Shown piece after piece: positions 44,342-56,028 of a stretch of DNA of 64,000 nucleotides; within the stretch, counting starts at the first letter, position 1, and every line of letters starts with the position of its first letter. The DNA is from an uncultured Serinicoccus sp. (GTDB taxonomy: Bacteria > Actinomycetota > Actinomycetes > Actinomycetales > Dermatophilaceae), in the NCBI RefSeq assembly GCF_947487915.1, contig NZ_CANKYH010000009.1:1-64000 (forward strand), in the 5' to 3' direction. The position numbers and the translations under genes were made by a program. A model generated the notes under the pieces. It worked only from the letters and a program-made list of their open reading frames with translations, had not been told where the DNA came from and made no database searches.

Positions 44342-45175
44342 TCAGGGCGGGGAGACGTCCACCCCCACCAGGCGGGCCAGGCGCGCGGCGTCGTACGGCG
44401 CGTGGACCTTGACGTCGTTGTCGAAGTAGACGTAGACGTCGGCCTCCTCGCGCCACCTCTCGACGCGACCGGCCCAGGTCTGCAGCGCGTCCTCGGAGTA
44501 GCCGCTGACGTAGAGCTCGCTGTCGCCGTGCAGGCGGACGTAGACGACCGGGCTGGTCACCGCGTCGAAGAACGGCCACAGCCCGGCGCTGTCGGCGACG
44601 ACCACGCCGACCCGCTGCTCGCGCAGCAGCTCCAGGAACTCCTCGTTGCCCGCGAAGGAGTCGTGGTGGCGGACCTCGAGGACGTGCTCCAGGGGGCGGT
44701 CGGCGTCGATCTGCAACCAAGTGCGGTCGGCCACCCGGCCGTCGTGACCTCGCGCCGCGTCCAGGGCGGCCGCCGTCGTCCGCGGCAGCCGGGAGAGGAA
44801 GTCGCGCAGCTGGTCCCGGTCGTAGCGGTGCCGGGCCGGCAGCTGCCACAGGACCGGCCCCAGCTTCGGTCCGAGGGCGAGCACGCCCGAGGCCCAGAAG
44901 TTCGCCAGGCCCTGGTCGACGTCGCTCAGGCTCTTCAGGTGGGTGATGAAGCGGCTGCCCTTGACCCCGAAGACGAAGCCCTCCGGGGTCTGGTCGGCCC
45001 ACTGCCGGTAGCTCTCGGGTCGCTGGAGGGAGTAGAAGGAGCCGTTGAGCTCGATGGTGGAGAAGCGCTGCGCGGCATACTCCAGCTCGCGCCGCTGGAC
45101 CAGCCCGGGCGGGTAGAACTCCCCGCGCCACGGGCGGTAGCGCCAGCCCGAGATCCCGACGCGCACCCTGCCCAT
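44342..45175 (-). CDS. DUF72 domain-containing protein
   Basis: This 277-residue TIM-barrel-like protein of unknown function has the family N-terminus VGISGWRYRPWRGEFYPPGL, RFSTIELNGSFYSLQRPESY, FVFGVKGSRFITHLK, WQLPARHRYD, the VLEVRHHDSF strand and YVYFDNDVKVHAPYDA near the C-terminus. ATG 45175 has no ribosome site. On the coding strand CATACC of a GGCATACC octamer lies 8 nt before it and could serve as a -10 for a leaderless message. Confidence 0.93.
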   Translation of the reverse strand: MGRVRVGISGWRYRPWRGEFYPPGLVQRRELEYAAQRFSTIELNGSFYSLQRPESYRQWADQTPEGFVFGVKGSRFITHLKSLSDVDQGLANFWASGVLALGPKLGPVLWQLPARHRYDRDQLRDFLSRLPRTTAAALDAARGHDGRVADRTWLQIDADRPLEHVLEVRHHDSFAGNEEFLELLREQRVGVVVADSAGLWPFFDAVTSPVVYVRLHGDSELYVSGYSEDALQTWAGRVERWREEADVYVYFDNDVKVHAPYDAARLARLVGVDVSPP

Positions 45176-45220
45176 GCGCCGACGGTATGCCCTCCGCCCG
45201 GGGTGCGCAGGTCGCACCGG

Positions 45221-45226
45221 TAGCGT
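45221..45226 (+). promoter_or_regulatory. -10 element for epimerase-like gene (leaderless)
   Basis: TAGCGT lies 6 nt before the ATG at 45233, supporting that codon as a leaderless start. Confidence 0.45.
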
Positions 45227-45232
45227 GCCGCC

Positions 45233-46006
45233 ATGGCACGGATGGACGGGACCTGGCTCATCACGGGGCTGAACGGCACGGTGGCGCCGAAGGTCGCGGC
45301 ACGGGTGGTCGAGCTCGGCGGGGAGGTCGTCGGCTGGGACCGCGCGGCGGTGCCGCCCGACGACGTGGAGGCGGGGCGGGCCTTCCTCGCCGAGGTCAGG
45401 CCGGCCGGCATCGTCCACCTGGGCATGGGAGCCGAGGCCTGGGCCGGGCGGCTGGCGGCGCACGCCCGCGAGCACGACCTGCCCTTCGTCGTCACCAGCT
45501 CGGTCTCGGTCTTCGGTGACGCGCCCGGCGACCCGGACGGCCCCTTCCGGCCCTCGGACGCCCCGACCGCCCGGGACGACTATGGCAGCTACAAGGCGCG
45601 GTGCGAGCAGGCCGTGCGCGAGGCATACCCGCAGGCGGTCGTCGCGCGCATCGGCTGGCAGGCGGACCCCGACGGCGTGGGCAACAACATGGTGGCCCAG
45701 CTCGCCGCCCAGGCCGAGGCCGGCGGGGGAGTGGTCCGCGCGAGCCGGCTCTGGCGCCCCGCCACCTCCTGGATGGACGACACCGCGGCCGCGCTCGTGG
45801 ACCTCGCGACGTCCGGGCGTGCGGGTACCGTCCACCTCGACAGCAACGCCGTCGACGCATGGACCTTCCCGGAGATCGTCAGGTATGTCGCTCGCCTCAC
45901 TGGCCACTCCTGGACCGTGCAGGAGCACGAGGAGCTGGACCACGACTCGCGGCTGGTCGGTGACGAGAGCCTCATGCCGGCGCTGTCGGAGCGGGTGAGG
46001 TTCTGA
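45233..46006 (+). CDS. NAD-dependent epimerase/dehydratase-like (extended SDR) protein
   Basis: This 257-residue protein has a degenerate Rossmann motif (WLITGLNGTVAPKVA instead of TGATGFIG), VTSSVSVFGDAP, the YGSYKARCEQAV segment with the Y-x3-K-like pair at Y-G-S-Y-K, and VVARIGWQ. It resembles RmlD-type sugar-nucleotide or rhamnose reductases but is shorter. Substrate unknown. ATG 45233 is supported by TAGCGT 6 nt upstream. It is divergent from the DUF72 gene. Confidence 0.82.
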   Translation: MARMDGTWLITGLNGTVAPKVAARVVELGGEVVGWDRAAVPPDDVEAGRAFLAEVRPAGIVHLGMGAEAWAGRLAAHAREHDLPFVVTSSVSVFGDAPGDPDGPFRPSDAPTARDDYGSYKARCEQAVREAYPQAVVARIGWQADPDGVGNNMVAQLAAQAEAGGGVVRASRLWRPATSWMDDTAAALVDLATSGRAGTVHLDSNAVDAWTFPEIVRYVARLTGHSWTVQEHEELDHDSRLVGDESLMPALSERVRF

Positions 46007-46203
46007 GCTCACCTGAGTCCAACGCGACGCGGCGTTCATCCGGGGCGACGACTGTCCGGACACGCCACGTGGTGGAGTTCCGCTCCGCCGCCTGAGCTCC
46101 GTCCGAGATCTGCGCACCGGGGCGGTCGCGCAGTATCCTGTCGCCGTTGCAGCGCCTCGACGATCCTGCCCGGACCGGCGCGGGTGCGGCGGAGGGACCG
46201 AGC

Positions 46204-47067
46204 ATGGCCACACGCCCCGGAGTCGTAACAGCCAGGTCGCGCGGCCCGGCGCGTTTCGTGGCCTCGGCTGCCTTCATCCATGTCGCGACCTACCTGTTGG
46301 TGGGGCTGATCGCGTCCCGCGCACTGGACTACACCGACCTTCTCGGTCGGCCGGTGATCAGCGACTACTACCTGCCGTACGGATCGGCGGACCTCCTGGC
46401 CTCCACCGCGCTGCAGGTCCTCCGTGGTGCGCTCTTCGGCCTGGTGCTGCTGCCTTTTTGCGGTGTCCTGGCGGACTCGCGCTGGGGATGGCTCTGGGTG
46501 TGGTCGGTCTTCGTCGTCATCGGGATCCTTGGTACGCCCGCGGCTGCGCCCAGCTCTTTCGAGGGTGTCGTCTACACACGACTGCCGTGGTGGTTCCACC
46601 TCGTCGGGCTGCCGGAGATGGTGGTGCAGACCCTGGGCTTCAGCGTGTGGCTGCACCGGACGCTGCGCGCGCCGGCCCACCCGACGGCTGCCGGTCCGCG
46701 CAGGGTGATGGGTGCTCTGGTCGTCGCCTCGATCGCCTTCCTCGGCTACACGGCGATCTCGCTGGCCTTCGCCTTCAGCGCCGGCACCGACCTGGCTTCC
46801 GGCTCGGACGGACAGGTCCTCGGCCAGTTCGCCATGCCGCTCCTCCTGGGTTTCCTGACCGCGCTCGTAGCCCGAGGGCGGTGGTGGGCTCCGGCGCATG
46901 CCCTGCTGTACCTCTCCTCGGTAGTGGCGCTTGCGCTCTACCAGGGGCTTGTCCTGGGATCCACCGGATGGCTCTACGTGCTGGTGGCTCCGGTCCTGCC
47001 CCTCATGATCTCGCTGGCCATGACGCGGCGCGAACGCCTCAGCCCGGCGCAGAGTCAGCGCACCTGA
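46204..47067 (+). CDS. Hypothetical multi-pass membrane protein
   Basis: This 287-residue protein has about seven membrane helices, including AAFIHVATYLLVGLIA, VLRGALFGLVLLPFCGVLA, WVWSVFVVIGILGTPAAAP, VVASIAFLGYTAISLAFAF and LYVLVAPVLPLMISLAM. I do not recognise the family. ATG 46204 has GGAGGGA 6 nt upstream. A TTG at 46147 in frame lies 7 nt after TATCCT and is an alternative leaderless start. Codon use is less extreme in GC than in neighbours (a run of five T at 46456-46460, more third-position A/T), which may mean recent acquisition. It converges on the Pit gene. Confidence 0.7.
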   Translation: MATRPGVVTARSRGPARFVASAAFIHVATYLLVGLIASRALDYTDLLGRPVISDYYLPYGSADLLASTALQVLRGALFGLVLLPFCGVLADSRWGWLWVWSVFVVIGILGTPAAAPSSFEGVVYTRLPWWFHLVGLPEMVVQTLGFSVWLHRTLRAPAHPTAAGPRRVMGALVVASIAFLGYTAISLAFAFSAGTDLASGSDGQVLGQFAMPLLLGFLTALVARGRWWAPAHALLYLSSVVALALYQGLVLGSTGWLYVLVAPVLPLMISLAMTRRERLSPAQSQRT

Positions 47068-47119
47068 GGGTCCGGGCCAACGCCGTCCAGCTGGACATGT
47101 CGCTCGGAGCGTGGGTGGG

Positions 47120-48703
47120 TCAGACCATCATCCCGCGCAGCGCGAAGTAGAACAGCGCGGACAGCACCGCCGAGGCCGGCACGGTGATGATCCAGGCCGA
47201 GACGATCCGGACGAGGTGCTCGCGCCGCACCTGCTGGCGCTTGAGCGCCTTCTTGAGCTTGCGCCGCTGGGCGGCGGTGATGACGGCCTCGTGCCCCATG
47301 TCGCTGAGCTGGTGCAGCATGTCGCGCTTGGTCTCGGCGTCGGCGTTGACGAAGGTGTAGAGCATCCGCTCGACCTCGGCGATGTGCTCGTCGCCCTGGT
47401 GGCTGTGCAGCACGTCCTCGACGGCCTTGGCCATCCGCTGGTCGAGGTACTCGCGCAGGAAGCCCACCCCGAAGATGCCGCCGAGCGCGACGTGCGTGGA
47501 GCTGACCGGGAGCCCGAGCTGGCTGGCCGCGATGACGGTCAGGGCCGCGCTGAGGGCCACGCAGAAAGCCCGCGAGCGGTCCAGCTCGGTGATCTCGGAG
47601 CCGACCGTGCGGATGAGACGGGGGCCGAAGAGCGCGAGCCCGAGCGAGATGCCGATGGCGCCGATGACGAGGACCCACAGCGGGATGCCGGCCTCGCCGT
47701 CCGCGCCCACCCCTCCGCCGGAGAGCGCCTCGACCACCCCCGCGAGCGGGCCGACCGCGTTGGCGACGTCGTTGGCACCGTGCGCGAAGGACAGCAGCGC
47801 CGCGGCGGCCACGAGCGGGATGGTGAACAAGGTGTTGACGCCCTCCCGCGACTGCTGCAGGGAGGAGGACCGACGGGCGATGCCGGGCCGGGTGAGGAGG
47901 AAGGTGACGACACCGGCGACCAGGCCGAGGCCGAAGGCCACGGGGCTGCTGATGGCGAGGACGTTCTGCACGCCCTTGAGGGCGATGTAGGTGGTGAAGG
48001 CCCCGGCCATGAGCCCCAGGAGGTAGGGCAGGTAGCGGATGGCGGCCTGGACCGGGTCCACCTGCCACAGCACCTTGCGCTCCAGCACGTAGAGCAGGGC
48101 CGCGGCCAGGAGCCCCCCCACGACGGGTGAGATGACCCAGCTGGCGGCGATGGCGCCCATGACCGGCCAGTTGACGATCGCGAACCCGGAGGAGGCGATG
48201 CCGGCGCCCATGACGCCACCGACGATGGAGTGGGTGGTGGACACCGGGGCGCCGAGCCAGGTGGCGATGTTGAGCCAGATGGCCGCGCCGAGCAGGGCAC
48301 CGATCATCACCCACACGAAGACCATGGGATCGCCGATGTCGGCGGGGTCGATGATGCCGTTCTTGACGGTGCTCACCACGTCGCCACCGGCGATGATCGC
48401 GCCGGCCGCCTCGAAGACGGCGGCGATGACGATCGCCGTCCCCAGGGTCATGGCCCGGGAGCCGACCGCCGGTCCGACGTTGTTGGCGACGTCGTTGGCG
48501 CCGATGTTCATCGCCATGTAGCCACCGATCAGCGCCGCGGCGATGAGCAGCCAGGCGTGGTCCAGGTGGCCGAACTGGGCGCGGGTGAAGACGATCACCC
48601 CCGCCAGGAAGACCGCGGCCAGGGCGAGCCGGCGGAGCTGGGCCGGACCGCGGGTGGTGATGTGCTCGATCTGGCGATACTCCGTCAGCTTCACCGGGGC
48701 CAT
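47120..48703 (-). CDS. pit: Inorganic phosphate transporter, PiT family
   Basis: This 527-residue low-affinity phosphate permease has both duplicated ProDom signatures: GANDVANNVGPAVGSRAMTL in the N-terminal half and GANDVANAVGPLAGV in the C-terminal half, each followed by a PVS(T/S)TH motif (PVSTTHSIVGG, PVSSTHVALGG). About 11 membrane helices flank a charged cytoplasmic loop (about 430-490, KRDMLHQLSDMGHEAVI). ATG 48703 was chosen; a GTG three codons upstream is possible. No PhoU-like gene is adjacent. Confidence 0.95.
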   Translation of the reverse strand: MAPVKLTEYRQIEHITTRGPAQLRRLALAAVFLAGVIVFTRAQFGHLDHAWLLIAAALIGGYMAMNIGANDVANNVGPAVGSRAMTLGTAIVIAAVFEAAGAIIAGGDVVSTVKNGIIDPADIGDPMVFVWVMIGALLGAAIWLNIATWLGAPVSTTHSIVGGVMGAGIASSGFAIVNWPVMGAIAASWVISPVVGGLLAAALLYVLERKVLWQVDPVQAAIRYLPYLLGLMAGAFTTYIALKGVQNVLAISSPVAFGLGLVAGVVTFLLTRPGIARRSSSLQQSREGVNTLFTIPLVAAAALLSFAHGANDVANAVGPLAGVVEALSGGGVGADGEAGIPLWVLVIGAIGISLGLALFGPRLIRTVGSEITELDRSRAFCVALSAALTVIAASQLGLPVSSTHVALGGIFGVGFLREYLDQRMAKAVEDVLHSHQGDEHIAEVERMLYTFVNADAETKRDMLHQLSDMGHEAVITAAQRRKLKKALKRQQVRREHLVRIVSAWIITVPASAVLSALFYFALRGMMV

Positions 48704-48795
48704 ACCTTTCACCCGCGGGTGCGGGGACGGAGGCCCGCAGGCCACTCACGAGACACCTGACGGTAACCGGCTCGCTGCCCAGGAGCAATCTGCGC

Positions 48796-49872
48796 TCAGC
48801 CAGCCCCTGGAGCGCGGGCTCCCGTCGGTGCCGCCCGGCCGGGGCCGGCGAGCTCCCGGTAGATGCCGACGAGGCGCTCGGCCGCGGCGGCGCTGCCGAA
48901 GCGGGCGGCGATCCGGGCGGCGCCCCGGCGGGCCGCCGCATACCCGGCCGGGTCCGTGCGCAGCGAGGTGAGGGCGGCGCCGAAGCCGTCCTCGGTGCAC
49001 CGGAGCACGTCGCTGCCGAAGGTGTCGTCGTACTCCCGCAGGTCACGGACGACGACCGGCAGACCCGCGGCGGCGGCCTCCAGGACGCAGACCGGGTGGT
49101 TCTCCTGCTCGGCGGGCAGGCAGAAGACGTCGGCCGCCCGCAGGTATGCCGCCACCTCCTCCCGGGGGACGGACCCGGCGAAGCGCAGGTTCTCCGGGGC
49201 GTCCTGCATCAACCGGTGCATCGCAGCGTGCTGCGCGCCGAGGCGGCCGAACGGGATGCCCCCCAGCCAGACGAACTGGATGTCGGGGTGCTCTCGCGCC
49301 AGCCGGACGAAGACGTCGACCCGTTTGCGCGGCTGCACCTGGCCCACCCCGAGCACGAGGAAGGTGCCGGGGTCCGCCCCCAGACGTCGACGGGCGAGGG
49401 CCCGGGCGGTCTCGTCGGTGAGGAAGGCCGTGGCGTCGACGGTGTTGGGCAGGGTCTCGACCCGCTCGGCCGGCACGCGCAGCTCGCGCTCGAGGGTCCG
49501 TGCGACGGCCTCGGAGACGGCCAGGACCCGGTCCGCGCGACCGTAGAACCACCGCATGTACCACCGGGCCAGGGGGCGCCACGCCCGCGCCCACCGCAGC
49601 GAGCCCACGAGCGAGTCCGGGACGACGTGGGCCGACACCACCGTCGGCGTGCGCGGGTCGAGCAGCTTGGGCCACACCGCCCAGCCCAGGGTGTGCAGGT
49701 GGTAGACGTCGCAGCCGACCCGCCGCCCGTAGACCCCCCGGACCACCTGCACGTCTCCGCGCTGCTCCAGGGCCCGCGCCATCTCGACGTAGGCCGAGTG
49801 CACGCCGTGGCCCTGCACGCTGATGTCGCTCTCGCTCGCCATGTTGACCACGAGTGCCGCCGTCCTGCTCAT
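48796..49872 (-). CDS. Glycosyltransferase family 4
   Basis: This 358-residue GT-B enzyme has a GT4 C-terminal half with VGQVQPRKRVDVFVRLAREH, FAGSVPREEVAAYLRAADVF and CLPAEQENHPVCVLEAAAAG (E-x7-E). The N-terminal half includes DVYHLHTLGWAVWPKL. ATG 49872 fits the family start; a GTG at 49887 would overlap the upstream gene by 4 nt (GTGA) and is equally possible. It is the last of a three-gene operon with a TVP38-type membrane protein and another GT4, probably adding a second sugar to a glycolipid. Confidence 0.88.
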   Translation of the reverse strand: MSRTAALVVNMASESDISVQGHGVHSAYVEMARALEQRGDVQVVRGVYGRRVGCDVYHLHTLGWAVWPKLLDPRTPTVVSAHVVPDSLVGSLRWARAWRPLARWYMRWFYGRADRVLAVSEAVARTLERELRVPAERVETLPNTVDATAFLTDETARALARRRLGADPGTFLVLGVGQVQPRKRVDVFVRLAREHPDIQFVWLGGIPFGRLGAQHAAMHRLMQDAPENLRFAGSVPREEVAAYLRAADVFCLPAEQENHPVCVLEAAAAGLPVVVRDLREYDDTFGSDVLRCTEDGFGAALTSLRTDPAGYAAARRGAARIAARFGSAAAAERLVGIYRELAGPGRAAPTGARAPGAG

Positions 49873-49883
49873 CCGTGCCCCCG

Positions 49884-50594
49884 TCACCCGGTCAGCCCCG
49901 GGACCCACCGGTCCAGCACGGTGAGCACACCGAAGGTGTAGAGCACCAGCGCCCACGGCTTGAGCAGCAGGACGAGCAGGACGAAGGTGCGCCAGCGCAT
50001 CCGGGACAGCCCGGCCAGGCAGCACAGCAGGTCGTCCGGGGCCAGCGGCAGCGCGATCCCGAGGGCGAACCACCTGGTGAAGCGGCGGTGCTGCAGCCAA
50101 CCCAGCCACCGCCGCACGGTCCCTGGCCGGAAGCGTGCGGCGAGCAGGTCCTGGCCGAGGTACCGGGACAGGGCGAACACCGCGACCGAGCCCAGGCAGG
50201 TCGCGCAGTACGCCGCGACCAGGCCGACGACCGGCCCGAAGAGGACCGGTCCGGCGATGATCGTCACCGAGCCCGGGACGACCGGGAAGACCGCCTCGGC
50301 GGCCCCGACCAGCGTGTAGACGACGGGGGCGAGGACACCGAGGCTCGAGAGCAGCTCGCGCAGCTCGGCGACCGAGGTGAGCGCCCCCGACCCGACGCCC
50401 CAGAGCACGGCGACGGCCAGGGCCAGCCAGCCGAGGGCCACGACCCCTCGGGCCCGGCGCAGCCAGACCCGTGTGCGGGCCGGCCCGGCCGGCGCGCTCT
50501 CGCGCTGCGGGCCGTCCGCCGCCGGGGCAGCAGCTCCCGGGGCATGCGCCATCCTGTCCACGTCGCCCCGCGCCACGGCCAGCCCGGTGCTCAC
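49884..50594 (-). CDS. TVP38/TMEM64 (VTT-domain, DedA-like) membrane protein
   Basis: This 236-residue membrane protein has a disordered N-terminus of about 45 residues, then helix 1 (VVALGWLALAVAVLWGVGSG) and the VTT core with PVVYTLVGAAEAVFPVVPGS, TIIAGPVLFGPVVGLVAAY, FALSRYLGQDL and FTRWFALGIALPLAPDDLLC. VTT/DedA relatives move lipids between membrane leaflets. GTG 50594 overlaps the upstream GT4 stop by 4 nt; ATG 50552 is a second choice. Position between two GT4 genes supports a lipid-linked role. Confidence 0.88.
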   Translation of the reverse strand: MSTGLAVARGDVDRMAHAPGAAAPAADGPQRESAPAGPARTRVWLRRARGVVALGWLALAVAVLWGVGSGALTSVAELRELLSSLGVLAPVVYTLVGAAEAVFPVVPGSVTIIAGPVLFGPVVGLVAAYCATCLGSVAVFALSRYLGQDLLAARFRPGTVRRWLGWLQHRRFTRWFALGIALPLAPDDLLCCLAGLSRMRWRTFVLLVLLLKPWALVLYTFGVLTVLDRWVPGLTG

Positions 50595-51790
50595 GCGGCC
50601 ACCGTCGTCCTGCCCCGGCCCGCGGCCCGGTCGTAGGCGGAGCAGACCGCGGCCACGAAGCCGTCCCGGCCGAGACCGGTCGCGGTCCGGACGGCCGCGC
50701 GGCTCCACCGCCGGCGCAGGTCCGGGTCCCGCAGCAGACGGGTCAGCGACCGGGTGAACTCCTCGGGGGTGGTGTAGCGCTCCCCGTTGCGGCCCGCCAC
50801 CACGACGCCGTCCACCGCGGCGTCGTCGCGGCACAGCACCGGCACCCCGGTGGCCAGGGCCTCCAGGAAGGTCAGCCCCTGGGTCTCGGTGCGGGAGGCG
50901 GAGACGAAGACGTCGGCGAGCCGGTAGAGCTCGGGGACCCGCGCCGGCTCGACGGCCCCGACGAAGCGCACCCGGGCACCGAGACCGAGCCGGCTCACCT
51001 GCCGCTGCAGCGGACCCGCCTCCGGCCCGTCGCCGGCGACCAGCAGCTGCCACGGGTCCGGCACGCGGGCGAGCAGGTCGACGACCTCGGCGAGGTTCTT
51101 CTCGGTGGCCAGGCGCCCCAGGCTGAGCACCACGGGCACGCCCGGGGCCAGGCCGAGCGCTGCCCGGAGCTCCGGCGACCGCTCGCCCGGCGCGAACCTC
51201 GCCAGGTCGACGCCGGTGGGCACGACCTCGATCGGGGGGCGGACGGCATACCCCTCGAGCAGCCGGCGGATCTTCTCGGTGGGCGCGATGACGAGGTCGG
51301 TCCGGTCGAGGGTGTGCCGCGCGAACGAGGCGCACAGCGACCGACCCAGTCGCTCGTGCGGGCAGAAGTAGTGGGTGTAGTCGGCATACAGCGTGTGGTA
51401 GGTGTGCACGTGCGGCACGGACAACCGGTGCGCGAGGCGCCGGGCCCACCAGAAGGCGACGAACTCGGTGTGCGAGTGCAGGACCTCCGGGCCCCACCGG
51501 ACCAGGTCGGCGAGCAGGTGGCCGTCGACCGGCCGGCCCAGCCGGGCGTGCGGGTAGATGTGGCTCGCGTCCAGGGAGGGCAGCCGGTAGACCTGGCCGT
51601 CGAAGGTCGTGCGGCGGGTCGGCCCCACCGTCAGCACGCGGACCTCGTGACCGGCCTCGAGCAGCCCCTGGCGCAGCTCGTCGACCGAGCTGACGACCCC
51701 GTTCACGGTGGGCCGGTAGGAGTCGGTCAGCAGCAGGACCCGGCGCTGCCCCGGCTGCGGGTGCGGGCTGGCCAGGGGATGGACGCGCAT
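50591..51790 (-). CDS. Glycosyltransferase family 4 (diacylglycerol glucosyltransferase-like)
   Basis: This 399-residue GT4 enzyme starts with LLLTDSYRPTVNGVVSSVDE and carries LHSHTEFVAFWWARRLAHRL, HTYHTLYADYTHYF and PTGVDLARFAPGE. These match processive or monoglucosyl-diacylglycerol synthases and PimB-like mannosyltransferases. The C-terminal nucleotide-sugar site is present (SLGRLATEKNLAEVVDL, ASRTETQGLTFLEALA, E-x7-E). It probably glycosylates a membrane lipid. First gene of an overlapped three-gene operon (GT4, VTT, GT4). ATG 51790 chosen. Confidence 0.9.
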   Translation of the reverse strand: MRVHPLASPHPQPGQRRVLLLTDSYRPTVNGVVSSVDELRQGLLEAGHEVRVLTVGPTRRTTFDGQVYRLPSLDASHIYPHARLGRPVDGHLLADLVRWGPEVLHSHTEFVAFWWARRLAHRLSVPHVHTYHTLYADYTHYFCPHERLGRSLCASFARHTLDRTDLVIAPTEKIRRLLEGYAVRPPIEVVPTGVDLARFAPGERSPELRAALGLAPGVPVVLSLGRLATEKNLAEVVDLLARVPDPWQLLVAGDGPEAGPLQRQVSRLGLGARVRFVGAVEPARVPELYRLADVFVSASRTETQGLTFLEALATGVPVLCRDDAAVDGVVVAGRNGERYTTPEEFTRSLTRLLRDPDLRRRWSRAAVRTATGLGRDGFVAAVCSAYDRAAGRGRTTVAA

Positions 51791-51908
51791 ACCGTCATCG
51801 TGGCCGCGCCTGCCCACCCGCGGCCAGGGGGCGGACCACCTCGGTGGCGGGGGGCTACCCCCCACGCCCGGGGGCGGGCGGGGCGGCTCCCGGGCTACGG
51901 TGCCTGGC

Positions 51909-52421
51909 ATGGACGCCTTCCAGGACCTGCTCGTCGACGGCTTCTCCCGCGTGGAGGAGGGGGTGGGGGCCGTGCTCGAGGGGCTGACGGCCGAGCAGCT
52001 GCGCTGGCGGCCCGACGACGAGGCGAACCCCGTCGGGTGGCTCCTGTGGCACCTGCTCCGGCAGCAGGACGCCCAGCTCGCCCAGCTCGCCGGCCAGGAG
52101 GAGGACTGGGTCCAGGGGTGGCGGGAGCGGTTCGACCTGCCCTACCCGCCGGACGCGATGGGCTACGGGCAGGAGGCCGCCGAGGTCGGCCGGTTCGAGC
52201 TCCGCGACACCGGGCTCCTCCTCGGGTATGCCGGGGCCGTCCACGCCTCGACCCGGCGCCTCGTCGAGGGGTGGGACGCCCAGGACCTGGGTCGGGTGGT
52301 CGACGACGCCTGGGACCCACCCGTGACGGTGGGGGTGCGGGTGTGCTCGGTGCTCGAGGACGCGCTGAAGCATCTGGGGCAGGCCGAGTACGTCGCCGGC
52401 CTGGCCCGGCGGCGGGGCTGA
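51909..52421 (+). CDS. DinB-like (DUF664) protein, probable mycothiol-dependent
   Basis: This 170-residue four-helix DinB-fold protein has a His-containing metal site spread over LLWHLLRQQDAQLAQL and the terminal ALKHLGQAEYVAGL. DUF664-type DinB proteins in actinobacteria are mycothiol-dependent transferases or detoxification enzymes. ATG 51909 follows TACGGT by 7 nt, suggesting a leaderless message; an in-frame GTG at 51900 is an alternative. Convergent with an MFS gene. Confidence 0.88.
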   Translation: MDAFQDLLVDGFSRVEEGVGAVLEGLTAEQLRWRPDDEANPVGWLLWHLLRQQDAQLAQLAGQEEDWVQGWRERFDLPYPPDAMGYGQEAAEVGRFELRDTGLLLGYAGAVHASTRRLVEGWDAQDLGRVVDDAWDPPVTVGVRVCSVLEDALKHLGQAEYVAGLARRRG

Positions 52422-52428
52422 GGGCCGA

Positions 52429-52446
52429 GCCCGCTGCACGGCGGGC
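52429..52446. terminator. Small bidirectional hairpin between DinB and MFS genes
   Basis: GCCCGC and GCGGGC pair around a TGCACG loop in the 43-bp gap between convergent genes. It is short, so activity is uncertain. Confidence 0.4.
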
Positions 52447-52464
52447 GGCCGCGCGGGTCCGGGA

Positions 52465-53704
52465 TCAGACCACGGCGCTGCGCACGCCCGGGGGGTCGAG
52501 CTCGTCGTCGACGTAGACCGGGCGCGAGGCGCGGACCCCGGCCACGGCCAGCGGCACGCCGCTGAGGGCCAGCAGGACGAGGACCAGCTGCCAGTCCCCG
52601 GTCCAGGAGTGGATGAGGCCGACGAGGAAGGGCCCCGCTGCCGCGCAGAGGTAGCCCACCGGCTGGACGAACCCGGACAGCCCCGCGGTGACCTCGGGGC
52701 GGCGGCTCCGGGCGGTGAGCAGGGCGATGACCGTCGGGAAGGCCCAGCCGGACAGCCCCAGGAGGGCGACCCACAGCCAGGGCAGGGCCGCCGGGGCGAG
52801 GAGCAGCCCGGTGTACCCCAGGACCGCGAGCACCCCGAAGGCCACCATCCACGGGGCCAGGGTGCGGGAGCGGTGGATGACCGTCGGCATGAGCAGCCCG
52901 CCCAGGATGCCGGTCGCGGTCAAGGACCCGGTGAGCAGCCCGGCCGAGGTTGCGGACAGCCCGGCGTCGCGGTAGATCTGCGGGAGCCACCCGAACTGGA
53001 CGTAGGCGTTCATCGACTGCATGCCGAAGAGCACGGTGAGGGCCACCGCCGTCGGGGACCTGACCAGCCGACCCGTGGCGACGCCCCGACCCGTCGGGAC
53101 CAGGGACCCACGCTCGCGGCGGGCCACGAGCAGCCAGGCCACCAGGGCGGTGAGGGCGACCAGGGCCCACACGCCCAGAGCGCCGCGCCACCCCGGTCCC
53201 GCGGCCGCGACAGGGGCCGAGAGAGCAGCCCCCGATGCGCCGCCGACGGTGAGGCCGGTGCTGTAGATCGTCATGAGGCGCACGCCGGCACCGGGTTGGC
53301 GCTTGATCCAGGCCGGGACGAGCACGTTGCCGACGGCCATGCCGCCGAGCGCCACCGCTGAGAGCACGACGAAGGGCACGGTGGAACCGGTCAGGACCCG
53401 CAGCCCGAGCCCCACCACGACGAGACCCAACCCCAGGCAGATGGTGCCGGTGAGCCCCCATCGCCGCGACAGCGGCACCGCAGCCATGCCGAGCAGGCCG
53501 AAGCACAGGCCGGGCAGCGCGGTGAGCACCCCGGCGACCGCCGGGCTGACCCCGACCCCGGCCTCGAGCTCGGCGAGGACCGGTCCGATCGAGGTGGCGC
53601 CGGGACGCAGGTTGACCGAGACCAGGGCCACCGCGAGCAGCGTGAGCAGCCCGAGAGGGGCGGCGCGCCGCGCGGCGGGGGAGCCGGCGACGCCGCGCCC
53701 CTCC

Positions 53705-53712
<8 letters not shown>
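52465..53712 (-). CDS. MFS transporter, CynX/NimT family
   Basis: This 415-residue 12-helix transporter carries the CynX/NimT signature [20 protein letters not shown] in helix 1 and [15 protein letters not shown] in helix 4. Members carry cyanate or 2-nitroimidazole or are uncharacterised. The GTG start lies inside the end of icd (8-nt overlap), so the two share a transcript, although no metabolic link is obvious. It may export an acid related to the TCA cycle; this is speculation. Confidence 0.88.
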
Positions 53713-55924
<2,212 letters not shown>

Positions 55925-56028
55925 GCCTCTCCCTGGTCAGTCGCGGTCGGGACGTTTCGCGCCCGAGTCTACGGGCGCTGCGGCGGTATGCTGGAGGCAC
56001 TCTTCCCGGAGGCCTGGAGGTGGTGTCG

